This document shows positions 39,783 through 50,444 of a stretch of DNA of 64,000 nucleotides, piece by piece. The notes beneath the pieces were generated by a model. The model did not search any database and was not told the origin of the DNA. It worked only from the letters and a program-made list of their open reading frames with translations. Source of the DNA: Salticus scenicus (lineage: Eukaryota > Arthropoda > Arachnida > Araneae > Salticidae). The position numbers were made by a program, and so were the translations under genes. Position 1 is the first letter of the stretch. The number at the start of each line of letters is the position of its first letter. The stretch spans positions 98,006,436-98,070,435 of the forward strand of contig OZ005662.1 in the NCBI GenBank assembly GCA_963930645.1. Reading direction: 5' to 3'.

Positions 39783-40072
39783 AGGTAATTCCGGGAGAGT
39801 TGCCCCACCGGTAGAAATGCCCCACTTGATGTAATTTCGAAACGCAAAGCTAGATGGATCTGTGAGTCCAATTATTATTTCATACAGATGTTGAATAGTG
39901 TGCTGTGGAAGTTACGTGAACTCATTTCTTTGTTTTTTGCTGTCACAGCAATATTTCAAGTAAGTACCATGTTTTCTCTACTCTGTTATAAGAGTGATGT
40001 TGCATTGTAAGGCTGGCACTAGTTAATAAGAAAGTATTTTTTTAATATAAGTTTAAAAATCTGAAGTAAGAA
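39783..40072. other. 5' terminal non-coding part of the outer pogo element
   Basis: Starts with the inverted terminus, followed by agttgccccaccgg. Related pieces (gggagagagtgcc, catctctcccac) sit near the right end at 52920-52975, as expected for subterminal repeats. No open frame. Confidence 0.6.
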
Positions 40073-40583
40073 TACCATGTTTGCTCGCATAATAGTCGCC
40101 CTCGCATAAGAGTCGCACCCCCGTTTTGAAGCAGAAAAAATTGTCAAAACATTTTCCCCGCATAAAAGTTGCAGTCCGATATTTGACCTTCGTCTAGAAA
40201 GTACTATAAAATTAGCAACTGTACTTTTCCAAGAACTGCTACTCATAATGGATTCATCTGTTTTGTCTCTCCCACTTGTCATACTCAATTGTCACTCCAT
40301 AGTGAGATAAGGTCTAGAGAGCACGCACACGTGACGTCACGCATCAGCCGTGTGGCATATTGCCTGCTTCGGGAGGATGAGAGAGCTCCCTGTGGAAGGA
40401 TCCCACCCCCTCCTCATTTTAAAGCTTTCAACTCGTTCTTAAAGAAAGTATGCACGTGCTTGAAATTTACTGGGCTGCACATATCTAAAGTTACATAGAG
40501 AGAATCTTTGCCGATAGTTTGTTTTGCAGTAAATTTCGCGGTGTGTTTTGGAAGTCTTTTTTTTTTTTTTTTTTGCTTGAATA
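40073..40583 (+). mobile_element. Left end of a second, Tigger-like pogo element (low certainty)
   Basis: A new sequence type begins near 40073 with tgctcgcataatagtcgcc, followed by a second gcataagagtcgc. Ends of this style are typical of Tigger-like elements whose transposase starts with the helix-turn-helix seen just downstream. No matching right end is visible, so the element appears truncated where it meets the DDE part near 51836. The alternative is that this belongs to the outer element's own 5' region. Confidence 0.45.
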
Positions 40584-40748
40584 TGGGAAAATTAAGAAAG
40601 AATAATAGTTATATGGCAGGATTTAAATTGCAGATTATTGAATATGCTGAAAAGAATGGAAACAGAGCTGCTGAAAGAGAGTGGAATGTAAATGAAAAAT
40701 TAATAAGGGACTGGAGAAAATCCAAACAATTACTACAAGAAACAAATG
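40584..40748 (+). pseudogene. Pogo/Tigger transposase N-terminus (HTH), interrupted
   Basis: Frame starting MGKLRKNNSYMAGFKLQ and running about 55 codons. It has a psq/BrkDBD-like helix-turn-helix with AEKNGNRAAEREW and KLIRDWRKSKQ, which in intact transposases binds the terminal repeats. The frame is broken at 40749 by the hAT insertion; the 20 codons after that point come from the hAT. Downstream of the nested elements the same frame resumes at 51783 with a basic stretch (RRAFRGPKHG) typical of the linker after this domain. No intact catalytic core follows. The start codon sits just after a poly-T run and is the first ATG of the domain. Confidence 0.75.
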
Positions 40749-40865
40749 CAGAGACGCCAACATTGTAAACCTTACATCAGGAGTGAGTAAGTTCAATTTC
40801 AGGAGTTTTACACCCTTCTTCAGGAGTCAAAAATTCGTATTTCAGGAGTTTTTTCAGGAGTCAAT

Positions 40866-42025
40866 CTTACAACCATACTATTTAAAAATACAATGTCGGA
40901 GTTTCCCCCAGGTTTAAAAAAGGGCAGGATGCTGCTAATAATAAAAAAAAAGGCTTTTTTCTAAATTCACAAGGGCAGTTTTGAATTCTAAGGGACACAT
41001 TTAACATTTAAAATCCAGACACTTTTGCTATTTTTCGAGTCATAGGGCAGGCAAGGTGCAACATCCTCCTGAAACTGACTGGGGAAAACTCTCCAATGTT
41101 CATATGCGTTTTCCACTTTTCTCCCCCCCCTAAAATTTAAATACATATATTTTACACACGGCCACATAAACATAATGGAAATAAAAGTTCACTTTATTAG
41201 AGTGGATGGATTTAAGCCAGCATTAAGATTCTTTATTTTTTTAATATAATGATACGGATACCAAGAGTATTACTCTATTTATTCATGTAGTAAAAAAAGT
41301 AAATGAAGTAAGAGTAAATAAAATAAAGCTATTCAATGAATAGAATTCTAAATTGTGCATAAAAAAAAAAAAAAAAAAAAAACAGCACTCTTCATTAGAA
41401 AAATGAACCAACTTAATTCAACTGTAAAAAAAAAAAAAAAAAAAAAAATCTTATTCAGTAACATTTATCAGGAAAAAAATTCATTTGGCAGTTTTTAAAC
41501 AACAATATTCTTTTAACAAATTTTTTGCTTTTTCAGCATCTGAGTTTTTAGATAATAAACTTTTTCTCTTTTTCGCAGAATTCATAGCTCTTTTAGAAAA
41601 CTTGACTTATTCTTTTACAGATTCAATTAGATAAACTGACTAGTCCAGTCTTTTTTAATTAAAATCTGGTCAGTCTTTTTTTTTTCCCAAGTCAACTTTT
41701 TTGTAGTCCCTCTTTACTATTCAGATAAAATTTTATTGAATAAATTGATAAAAATTAAAGGAACAGAAAAGAAATTATGAAAGGAATCTATTTACAAATT
41801 AAAAAGTTTTATTTACATTCAACAAATATATAGAAATTATCAGTCAAGGTTATAAGATGGAAAAAATACTTAAAATATTATATTCTACAGCATAAAAAAT
41901 ACGAATTCAAAAGATTGTATGATAAAAATCTATTAGCACTAGTACATTAACCACATAAAAAATATAAATTATTTTCAAATTACCTTTTAAATATAAGCAC
42001 ATTCATTTGCATAGCAAAAAATATT
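40866..42025. other. hAT internal region without recognisable coding
   Basis: Low-complexity AT-rich sequence with two long A-runs. Fragments of former transposase or introns may be present (for example near 41500-41600), but I could not place them. A short reverse-strand frame at 40988-41173 has no domain. Confidence 0.5.
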
Positions 42026-43570
42026 CAGACTACTATTGCAGCCACAGACCATGCTGGACCCCTTTTTAGGAGCATGTTCCCCGACTCGAAAATTGCTGGC
42101 AAATATAGTGCAGGAAGAACGAAAACAACTGCTATGATTTCTCTAATGTCTAGTGAGACTCATCAGTTTCAACAGGAGTTAGCATTTTTTCTTTAATTAA
42201 TGATGAATTTTCCAAAAAAAAAAAAAAAAATTGGTAGAGATGAGCACTCTGAGGGATTTTTAATAGGATGCTATTGCCATCTCATACACATAGCTGCCCA
42301 AAATGCTGCTGCAAAATTACCTTACTCTATTGATGATTTACTGCTAGATATTTACTATTACTTAAACAAAAGTACAAAGCGACAGCAGGCGTTGAAGAAT
42401 TTTCTGTCATTGTGTGGCACTGAAGCAAGGAAAGTGATGAAACATTCAGTGACTCGATGGTTGTCTTTAGAAAAATGTCTAAGAAGACTTTTAGAACAAT
42501 GGAACTCTCTGAAAGAATTTTTCAAGAGTGAAAAATTTCAATTAACAAATAATGACAAAAATCGCAAACCTTTAACAAATGCCAACTGCAACTCTAGCAG
42601 TGCAGCAAGTAGTTCATCTACCTCTATTAGTGCTGCAAGTTTTTCATCTACCTGTGTTAGCAGTGCAAGTAGTTCCTCTACCTCTATTAGTGTTCATTTA
42701 TCTAATGATAAACAAAAACAAAAAAAAAAAAATCGCAAACGAAAATTAAGTGAACAACCAACAGAAAACTGGGTTAGTGAACATCCAAGTATGATTCCAC
42801 CGAAAGACATGTTAGATAGAGTGTTATTTTCTTTAAATGATGATGCTAAAGTTAAATTGTATTGCTTCTTTCTCAAAAATGCCCTGCCTATTTTCACAAG
42901 AGTGAATGAAGTGTTGCAATCTGGTGTACCGTTAGTACACAAACTTTGTAGAATTCTTTTGGAACTTTTGTCTGAAATCTATGCAAGATTTCTTAAACCT
43001 TCTGCCATTTCACCTGCAAAAAGCATTTTATGTGTTGACTTAAAATCAAAAAAGAATCATAGAGAGAAATAAACAATAGTTATTGGCAGCGAAGCCAAAT
43101 CTTACTTAAATGAGCTGAAAGCTGCAAGTAAACTTAATGATGATGATCTCAAATTGTTTTATAGAAAAGTAAAAGACTTCTACATTGCAGCTGCTTCATA
43201 CATTGTTCCAAAATTTGATTTAACCAATCCATTATTAGAATGAGCTGAAGTAGTGGATATAAATTTACAGAAAACGTGCCATTTTCACATGTGAAAATTT
43301 TTTTAATGAAGTTTAGCCATTTCTTTAAAGAATCCCAATTTGATGAGATAGAATCTCAATTTTTTCTTTATCAGATGAACGACTTTTCTCAAGATATAAT
43401 CAATTGTGATCGTGTTGATTTAGCTTGGCATAAAATTTCCCAACTGAAGAATTCCAGTGGTGAGTTCAAATATGATTTATTATCCAAAATTATCAAAATT
43501 ATATTAGTTATACCACATAGTAATGCTGAAGATGAGAGAATTTTCAGTATTATTAGAAAAAGATCTTAAT
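42026..43570 (+). pseudogene. hAT-family transposase, broken
   Basis: Three pieces read as one decayed hAT protein. At 42026-42190 a frame includes TDHAGPLFRSMFPDSKIAGK. At 42200-43072 (290 codons) it includes GCYCHLIHIAAQNAAAKLP and a RWLSLEKCLRRLLEQW block typical of this hAT lineage, then a serine-rich low-complexity insert (about residues 130-165) and a basic tract. In-frame stops occur near 43070 and 43241. At 43276-43570 another frame carries the C-terminal dimerisation motif IPHSNAEDERIFSIIRK. At least two stops and a frame change make it non-functional. The transposase would have cut and joined the element ends above; no intact helper is seen in the window. Confidence 0.85.
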
Positions 43571-44331
43571 GATTATCGACCTAATTTGTCTAGTTCTTTA
43601 TTGTCAGATTTAATGGTAGAGAAAGTAAGTTCTCTATCAAAAAGTGAAAACTGCTATGATGCGAAATTTTCCTTGTGCAAAATGCCGAAAATGGTGCATT
43701 GCCGGCTTTCAAACACGGCCATTTTTTTACATAATCTTCAATAAACTTTTGATTTGTGACGCATTTTTTGGGTTGATCATAATGATCTGACATTTTCATA
43801 CAAAAATATTAAAGGCAACTATCATTGAAGAGTTATAACATTCAATAATGCAGCAGACAAAAAAAATAACAAATTACAACATGAACCACGCACGCAGCAG
43901 AATGTGACGCTCACTCCTCAAAACAAACGCGGTAGATACTCGTTACGGTTAGAGTGAAATTACCGATTGCCAAGGGATAAAATATAATTTTCTCCCTCTA
44001 ATACAAGCTAGGGAGGAAGAAATCTACCATGCATACTGCTTGAGGGCGGAGCATTTAACTGACGTCATCGATGTTACGCTAGACTGCACGCTGATTCGCC
44101 GATTTTTCTCTCCGTAAGGGTAGATCTAGCACCTACCTCTCGCTGTTGTTTACGTTTGCTGCCGCGTACGGAAATCGGTGCTGCCGTGACTCGCGAAAGC
44201 GGATTGCCGACAAAGAGACGAAATTAGAGGGGAAACTACCACTTTCTGTAGTTTTTATGTCATTTCCGTATTTGATACCTTATTTCCGTAACAACTCTGG
44301 AATTTCCGGACATGTTGGCATCTCTGCAAAT

Positions 44332-44336
44332 GTAAA
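44332..44336. other. Target site duplication of the copia element (left)
   Basis: GTAAA, repeated at 51782-51786. Five bp is the usual length for Ty1/copia integrases. Its first G is also the last base of the hAT target duplication, so the copia landed within a few bases of the hAT end. Confidence 0.85.
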
Positions 44337-45673
44337 TAATATAGACTAAAGGTCTATCTTTCAATTAATTTTATTAAGCAGTTTCACATACAGTGGAAAC
44401 GTTAATCTTTAAGTTTTAAGGGTTTCAATAAAATAACCCGACCAGTGTTCAACTGTTATAACACATCAAATACACAAGTTTTAACAACAAAACAAATTTT
44501 ATTCAATGAAACACAAAAAAAATATATATTAATAAGTAAAGTATATTCAACAGATTTTCAAAGTATAACATATTTAAAGTTACCTCATTTCACAAGTGAT
44601 GCACAAAATGTAGCAGACTAAACTTCACTATGACAAAAATCATGATACACCATCATCTTCTAAAGAACACATATATTTCACAGATGAAGGAAAAAATACG
44701 CCGCGGTCGCCTCGTTGACCAGCGGGAGACGAAGCATGATTATATCATTTAAAACTGAAGATCACTACCACACTGATTATTTTACTGAAGGTTGAAGATC
44801 ACAATTTGCATATCATTAATTCCATAATCTGATAAAAATCACTTATAATTTAATTTAATTCACTATTGGATGCTAGCAACTTTATAACTTGATTAAATAG
44901 AAAAATTTCACAAACGTAACAAATGCGATTTAAAAAACCGCTAAACAATGTCAACATCGATCAAACTATCAAATTTAACATTCTCATTTCAAAAACATCG
45001 ATTATCAATTTTTAATTTTTTAGTTTTCGCGAATAACGAAAAACTTCAAACTTTATCCCCTTTAACAGGGTACAAACTTAACAACAAACTTAAATATTTA
45101 ACATTTGTAAAATAACAATAACAAAGGCAGCCATCATTTCTTTAAAAGCAATAGCAAAAAACATGACTAGCTCAGCTGTACCAATATCAGTACTTAGCCA
45201 TCAACAGCTTAGAGCTGCTCAATTATTCACAGACAGTCACTTCATTTTTAATTGAAGACTAGCTGCCCATTACTGACAACTGCCGATAACTGCCGATAAC
45301 TGCCCCCTAACACTCTCATCGCGATCTTTTTATACTGACTGCCAAGTCAAAAATCTACATATAAACAATGCATTACCATTGCCACTCAACAGTCAAAGTC
45401 AAAAATACATTTTATCATAACTATTTTAATAGAAGTGGCAACAGCAAAAATTAAGAAAATTATGCAGAGCAAATTTGGCAACAGCAACAATGTAAACAGA
45501 AAGTCGCTAGTAATGGCGTGATGTAAATAGAAGATGGCTGACCGAGTTTAAATAGAGAAAACTTTTAAATTCAAATTAAAGGTAAGTTAACAACTATATA
45601 TATAAAATATAAGCATTTATATTCATAAAATTAATAATTTTTTTTTATGTGCGAGGACAATTGATAGATATCA
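44337..45673 (-). repeat. Copia 3' LTR
   Basis: 1337 bp. On the coding strand it starts TGATATCTATC and ends TCTATATTA (TG…TA rather than TG…CA). It differs from the other LTR at 44924 and 45519; at both this copy has T where the other has C before G, i.e. CpG decay. Contains an AT-rich body and one GC-rich patch at 44698-44735. Confidence 0.94.
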
Positions 45674-45692
45674 ATTGCCCCCCACCACAGCA
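45674..45692 (-). promoter_or_regulatory. Polypurine tract of the copia element
   Basis: Directly inside the 3' LTR the coding strand reads TGGTGGGGGGCAAT, purine-rich and adjoining the LTR start, as needed to prime plus-strand DNA. Confidence 0.75.
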
Positions 45693-46110
45693 TATAAAAA
45701 AATTTAACAAAATACCATCATGAGATTCCCCATAGTCCATACGAAAAGTCACAAGTGATGTAATAAACTAATTACTAGATAACCATTGACAAAAAAATTC
45801 AAGTGATGAAAAACAACTCCCCACTCCGCAGATATACTAAAGAAAAGGTGATATGAAAAAAATACATTATATACAATATTAATTATATGATGCAATATTC
45901 AAACATGAAAGAGTAAATATGAGGTATATATACAAGAAATGAAAATATATACAATATATGAAAAATTATGAAAAATGAATATATATATATACAATGAACA
46001 AATACGCAAGGCGCCTCACGATTTCACACACACATTCACACCATGATAACATAATATAAAAATTATGAAAAGCATCTACAGAGCGAAGAAATTTATTCAA
46101 ACACGAAGAT
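45693..46110 (-). other. Copia 3' untranslated region
   Basis: About 420 bp between the end of the RNase H frame and the polypurine tract. AT-rich, with runs of atata near 45970-45990. No frame. Confidence 0.7.
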
Positions 46111-47676
46111 TTATATAAAGATCACTTTTATAAATTTTAACAAATCACTTTTTGTCAACGGCTTCGTAAACTGGTCGGCAAGATTTAATTTAGAGGAAAT
46201 ATATTCAATATGGAATTTGCCCTCATCAAACCAATCCCTTATAAAAAATAGTTTAATATTAACGTGACGTGTATGGAAACTCTCAATCCTGGACTTTGTA
46301 AAACGTATTGCAGCCTGATTATCAGCATATAAGGTAGGTATTTCAAAATTATTTTCTATCAGATTTAAATTAGAACATTCACATAAAATATTATAAAACC
46401 AGTCCTGCTCACGAACACAATCACACATAGAAACAAATTCTGACTCCATCGTTGATATGGTAATCCCTTTCTGTTTATTAGTACGCCAAGAAACAGCAGC
46501 ACTATCCAAAAGAATCAACTGGCCACCCATAGAAACATAGTCGTCCCTATTAGCGGCGAAGTCAGCGTCAGAATAAGAAATTAATTTAACCTGTGTGCAT
46601 TTAAGATGGAGCTTATATTGACTGGTGAATTTTATATATCCAAGAAGCTTAAGTAAACCCTGCCAATGTTTTATACCTGGATTTTGTTGGAACTGTGAGA
46701 AAATGTTAGTGGCATATGCGATATCGGGTCTAGTACGGTTTGAAATAAAAGAGATACAACCTAAGAGATTTCTGTAAGGTAAATGAGAAGCTTCATCGAT
46801 GTCTTCTTGAATAACCGGACAATCACTTTTTGAAAATTTGATACCTTTAACAATAGGTAAGGAGGAGATAGGTACACGGTGATTTTGAAACCTCTTACCG
46901 ACTTCGTCAATATATTGATTTTGATGGATCAAAACTCCTGTATCTGTATACTCAAACTCCACACCTAATAACTTGCGTGTGATACCCAAAATTTTCAAAT
47001 CAAACTTTGATTTTAACAAACCTAAAATGTCATTAGCTTGAGATTCAGTCCTGGCAAAAACAACGATGTCGTCAACATAAACCAATAAAACAGAAAAATC
47101 ATAATATGAATAAGCACAGTTACAATTTTCAAATTTATTAAAACCAAGTTCCAACAATACTTTATTTAATTCATAAAACCATAACCTGCCTGACTGGTGT
47201 AATCCGTACAGTGCTCTATCCAGCTTACAGACCCAGTCTTCTTTACCTTTTTCAGTAAAGCCCACCGGTTGCCTCATGTAAATTTCATCCTTTAAGGGAG
47301 CATACAGATAGGCACACTTAACATCGCACTGTACATTAAACCAACCATAACATGAGACTAAAAGAGAGAGAAAAAACCTGACAACAGAAAAATTTATAAC
47401 AGGCGAAAAGGTCTCATCATAGGATTCACCCTGGACCTGGTTGAAACCTTGCGCGACCAACCTGGCCTTGTATCTGACAATGTTGCCAGACTCGTCACGC
47501 TTTACTGTGTAAACCCAGCGGTTTCCCAATGCAGTCTTGTTCTCAGGGAGTCTTACAAGATGCCAGACACCTCTCGTGGCCATACATTCTAACTCTTCCA
47601 ACATAGCCCCATGCCATTCATCAGATTGTGCAGATTTTAAAGCCTGTTTATACGTTCTCGGGACCACCACATCTAG
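46111..47676 (-). CDS. Copia pol, C-terminal part: reverse transcriptase and RNase H
   Basis: 521 codons in the same frame as the upstream gag-integrase region, separated from it only by one UGA. Numbering from the GTG at 47670, the RT opens with PRTYKQALKS and EWHGAMLEELE. It has the first catalytic Asp at about 116 (QCDVKCAYLYAP), KLDRALYGLHQSGRLW at about 149, and the YVDD box at 198-201. The RNase H domain has SDADFAANRDD (Asp 368), STMESEF (Glu 409) and YADNQAAI (Asp 450), and ends with ADQFTKPL. All key residues are present. It copies RNA to DNA inside the particle. It can be made only as a read-through product or from an unmutated sibling copy. The GTG is not proposed as a true start. 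Confidence 0.93.
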   Translation of the reverse strand, partial: LDVVVPRTYKQALKSAQSDEWHGAMLEELECMATRGVWHLVRLPENKTALGNRWVYTVKRDESGNIVRYKARLVAQGFNQVQGESYDETFSPVINFSVVRFFLSLLVSCYGWFNVQCDVKCAYLYAPLKDEIYMRQPVGFTEKGKEDWVCKLDRALYGLHQSGRLWFYELNKVLLELGFNKFENCNCAYSYYDFSVLLVYVDDIVVFARTESQANDILGLLKSKFDLKILGITRKLLGVEFEYTDTGVLIHQNQYIDEVGKRFQNHRVPISSLPIVKGIKFSKSDCPVIQEDIDEASHLPYRNLLGCISFISNRTRPDIAYATNIFSQFQQNPGIKHWQGLLKLLGYIKFTSQYKLHLKCTQVKLISYSDADFAANRDDYVSMGGQLILLDSAAVSWRTNKQKGITISTMESEFVSMCDCVREQDWFYNILCECSNLNLIENNFEIPTLYADNQAAIRFTKSRIESFHTRHVNIKLFFIRDWFDEGKFHIEYISSKLNLADQFTKPLTKSDLLKFIKVIFI

Positions 47677-47679
47677 TCA
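47673..47679 (-). promoter_or_regulatory. In-frame UGA-CUAG stop between integrase and RT
   Basis: The coding strand reads AGT TGA CTA GAT. UGA followed by CUAG is a known leaky context that supports read-through in several animal and viral genes. Here it lies in the linker between two domains, so read-through would make a full polyprotein. Equally, CGA to TGA is a single CpG transition, the same change seen in the LTR. Function is unproven. Confidence 0.55.
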
Positions 47680-50346
47680 ACTAGCCGTGCTGGACGCGGA
47701 AGGTATAACACCAGGATTAACAACACCAGTAAACTTATTAAACTTGGAAAAATCAAAATCAGCAGGGTTAAAAACAATATTATTTAAATTACAAAACTTT
47801 TTGACATCATTAGGTGACCTTTGACAACACCTTTTACCCTCTCCATCAGGATAATAGTAAATATCGACCTTTTCTCCCTGAGGTCGAGGCACAACCTTCC
47901 TGTACCACACGGGATTGGTCATCCAGTTAGGAGAAGCAGTCTGCGGAGTAACTTGAGGAGCAGGAGAAACAGGAGAGACGGCTGGGACGACAACTTCAGT
48001 CTCGCTGGGCAAGACCCCAGAGGTACCAGGCTCCGGACCAGGAAGAAGGTACCGGTCAACGGGCCGTGGTTGTTCCTCCGGGACAAGCACCAACTCAAAA
48101 GAAGAGTCGCCCATCACCGCTCCACTGCGTAGAACATCACCGCTTTCAACAAAAGAAACATTAATGGTTTCCACAACCTTCCTCTCGTCTTCTAACCAGA
48201 CCCTGTAACCACGGGTACGCAAGGCATAGCCCACAAGGACACCACGTTTTGATTTGGAGTCTAACTTGTGCTTACGTCTAACCTTTGGAACACCCACATA
48301 TGTCAACGTACCGAATGGTCTTAAATGTCGAACAGAAGGTTTATTTCCTGAATAGAGTTCAAATGGAGTTTTAGAGTTCCCACCGTGACAAATCCGGTTC
48401 CACGTATAATTAAAGTGTAAACAAGCTTCAGGCCAGAAATCATCAGACAAGCCACTGGATTTTAGCATAGCCCGAACACAGTTCATGATTGTTTGGTTGA
48501 ACCGCTCACAAACTCCATTTTCTTCTGGTGTGTAAAAGTTGGTCAGCTCATGATTTATTCCATTTTCTCTACAAAAACCCCCAAAAGAATCATTATCAAA
48601 CTCTTTGCCATTGTCAGTTCTGATCGACTTCAACTTGGTTCCCAAAAACCTTTCGGCCCTCAAAACATGTCTCTTAAAAACATCAAAACACATGGATTTT
48701 TCCTGGATAGGGTAAACGGATGATCTACCAGAAAAATCATCTATTATTGACAGGAAAACACGTTCACCTTTTTTACCAGGAATTTTAATAGGACCCCAAG
48801 TATCCATAAAAAGTCGATCTAAAGGTTTTTTGGAAGAAGAATGACTTAAGGGTTTAAAAGAAATACGATTTTGCTTACTCACATGACAGGGATCACAAAA
48901 AAAATTATCAACTGATTTTAAATTGGGCAGACCTTTTACAGCAGAATTACGGATAGTATTAAAAATTAAGTCAGGACTTAGATGATCAAAACGAAGGTGC
49001 CAGGTATCAAAGTCTTTTATATTAACAGATTTTATTACAGGAAAAGCTGAAATTTCAGTATTATCATTTAAATTTTCATTAGAATTCTGCCCCCCATTCA
49101 ATTTAACACTGTGCTTATTTTTAATTACTTTTGGAAATGTATAATAAATCCCGTCATGGAGTTTAGCAGAGAAAAGGAAATCACCATACTTGTCGACCAC
49201 GTTTATTTTGCCGGCCTCACCAATAAATTTAGCACCACCCTGGTCGAATCTAGAACCACTCAAAAGATTTTTCCGCAAGTTCGGCGAATACAAGACGTTC
49301 CAAAGTTTAATAACAGTCCCATTAAAATTCAGTTCTACTTCACCTTTACCAGTAATGGGAAAAGTGACGCCATCAACAGCCACGTGTAACTCATCACCAG
49401 AAATTTCAGAAAAATTACAAAAGAAAGATTTATCTTTGCAGAAGTGATGAGAGGCCGCTGTATCATAAGCCCAGCTTCCCTCTCTATCAAAACTACTTAA
49501 ATTTGCTTCTGCAATAAAATTTTGAGCTTTAGGAGTTTTATCACGTTTTGACTGTTGATTGGAGCCACCCCTCTTAGAAAAATTACTTCTGAGTGGTTTT
49601 TCCTTTTCTTTTGCAGCTAGATCATTATTTAACTTAACTTTACAATCTTTAATAACATGGCCTTTTTTCCCGCACCTCCAACAAGTAAAAACAGGCCTGC
49701 GTTTAAATTTTACATTTTGGGCCTCAATAGAACATTCCGTTCTACTTTTATCAAAATTTCTAAGTTGAAGGCGCGTTTCCTCGGCACATAACTCAACAAT
49801 AATATTTTTAAAGTTAAAGTCCTTATCAGGCCAACGAAGAATTTGTTGAACAACCTGATCAAATTTATCAGGTAGGTATCTCAAAACCTGAAAACATAAG
49901 TATTCGTCAGCAATAGGTTTATTAATGGATTTTAACTGATCAGCAATTTTAGATATTCTAGCTGCAAAAACACCAATAGATTCGCCAGGTTCTAAAAAAC
50001 ATGTCATAACTTCAGAAAACAATTTCATATGATGACTTCTACTATCTGGCTGGAAGTTAATTTTTAAAATTTTCCACGCTTCTGAGGGGTCAGTACATTC
50101 ACTTATTAAACTTTTAAACTCACTATCAATATTCAAATATAAAATTGACATGGCAGCATTCTGCCTTCTTTTAAAGTCTTGTACTGCCTCCTCAGACACG
50201 GTTTCACTAACTTTGGGCTTAGTTTCGTCACCAGTGACGATTTCATAAGCATTTTTCTCCATAAGTAAAAATTTAATATCACACTTCCAACCAGAGTAGT
50301 TAGTGGCATTTAACTTAGTGATTTGAGGTACAATATTATAAGCCAT
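47677..50346 (-). CDS. Copia gag-protease-integrase polyprotein
   Basis: 889 codons from an ATG 98 bp inside the 5' LTR boundary. Gag occupies about residues 1-245, with a CX2CX4HX4C zinc knuckle at 222-235 (CWRCGKKGHVIKDC). The aspartic protease centre is DTA at 295 (SWAYDTAASHH; copia elements usually have DSG). The integrase has the HHCC zinc site H450, H455, C484, C487 and the DDE triad D515, D578, E614 (MDTWGP, RTDNGKEF, NGVCERFNQ), with 35 residues between the last two. The GYRVW region is near 713. A proline-rich linker follows (about 755-830). The frame ends at UGA 47679-47677. Together with the downstream 521 codons it gives about 1411 positions, the size of a complete copia polyprotein. 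Confidence 0.95.
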   Translation of the reverse strand: MAYNIVPQITKLNATNYSGWKCDIKFLLMEKNAYEIVTGDETKPKVSETVSEEAVQDFKRRQNAAMSILYLNIDSEFKSLISECTDPSEAWKILKINFQPDSRSHHMKLFSEVMTCFLEPGESIGVFAARISKIADQLKSINKPIADEYLCFQVLRYLPDKFDQVVQQILRWPDKDFNFKNIIVELCAEETRLQLRNFDKSRTECSIEAQNVKFKRRPVFTCWRCGKKGHVIKDCKVKLNNDLAAKEKEKPLRSNFSKRGGSNQQSKRDKTPKAQNFIAEANLSSFDREGSWAYDTAASHHFCKDKSFFCNFSEISGDELHVAVDGVTFPITGKGEVELNFNGTVIKLWNVLYSPNLRKNLLSGSRFDQGGAKFIGEAGKINVVDKYGDFLFSAKLHDGIYYTFPKVIKNKHSVKLNGGQNSNENLNDNTEISAFPVIKSVNIKDFDTWHLRFDHLSPDLIFNTIRNSAVKGLPNLKSVDNFFCDPCHVSKQNRISFKPLSHSSSKKPLDRLFMDTWGPIKIPGKKGERVFLSIIDDFSGRSSVYPIQEKSMCFDVFKRHVLRAERFLGTKLKSIRTDNGKEFDNDSFGGFCRENGINHELTNFYTPEENGVCERFNQTIMNCVRAMLKSSGLSDDFWPEACLHFNYTWNRICHGGNSKTPFELYSGNKPSVRHLRPFGTLTYVGVPKVRRKHKLDSKSKRGVLVGYALRTRGYRVWLEDERKVVETINVSFVESGDVLRSGAVMGDSSFELVLVPEEQPRPVDRYLLPGPEPGTSGVLPSETEVVVPAVSPVSPAPQVTPQTASPNWMTNPVWYRKVVPRPQGEKVDIYYYPDGEGKRCCQRSPNDVKKFCNLNNIVFNPADFDFSKFNKFTGVVNPGVIPSASSTAS

Positions 50347-50432
50347 TTTTAAATAGTTATTTAATTATCAATTATACAAAAAAACAAGAAAAGAACAACT
50401 GGTCAAGTTTAAAAAAACCCTAAAAAAAACCG

Positions 50433-50444
50433 CCCATAACCAAA
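50433..50444 (-). promoter_or_regulatory. Copia primer-binding site (initiator tRNA-Met half)
   Basis: Just inside the 5' LTR the coding strand reads TTTGGTTATGGGC. GGTTATGGGC is complementary to the anticodon region of initiator tRNA-Met, the unusual internal priming site known from Drosophila copia, rather than to the tRNA 3' end. Confidence 0.8.

Larger units (their letters stand above)
40749..44326 (+). mobile_element. hAT transposon with 6-bp target duplication
   Basis: 3578 bp. Left end CAGAGACGCCAACAT, right end in reverse CAGAGATGCCAACAT. Target duplications CAAATG at 40743-40748 and 44327-44332 are exact. Subterminal repeats of TTCAGGAGT occur five times in 40775-40865. It carries a decayed hAT transposase. 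Most hAT elements make 8-bp duplications; 6 bp is unusual and recurs in three other elements of this window. It interrupts the pogo HTH frame. Poly-A runs at 41361-41382 and 41427-41448. Confidence 0.88.

Noticed and set aside
47670..47670. GTG at 47670 as the start of a separate RT protein
   Set aside because: The frame is continuous with gag-integrase apart from one UGA, and no initiation context or upstream spacing supports a separate start.
47537..49768. Plus-strand ORFs of 69-103 codons inside the copia region
   Set aside because: They are antisense shadows of the gag-pol frame and have no domains.
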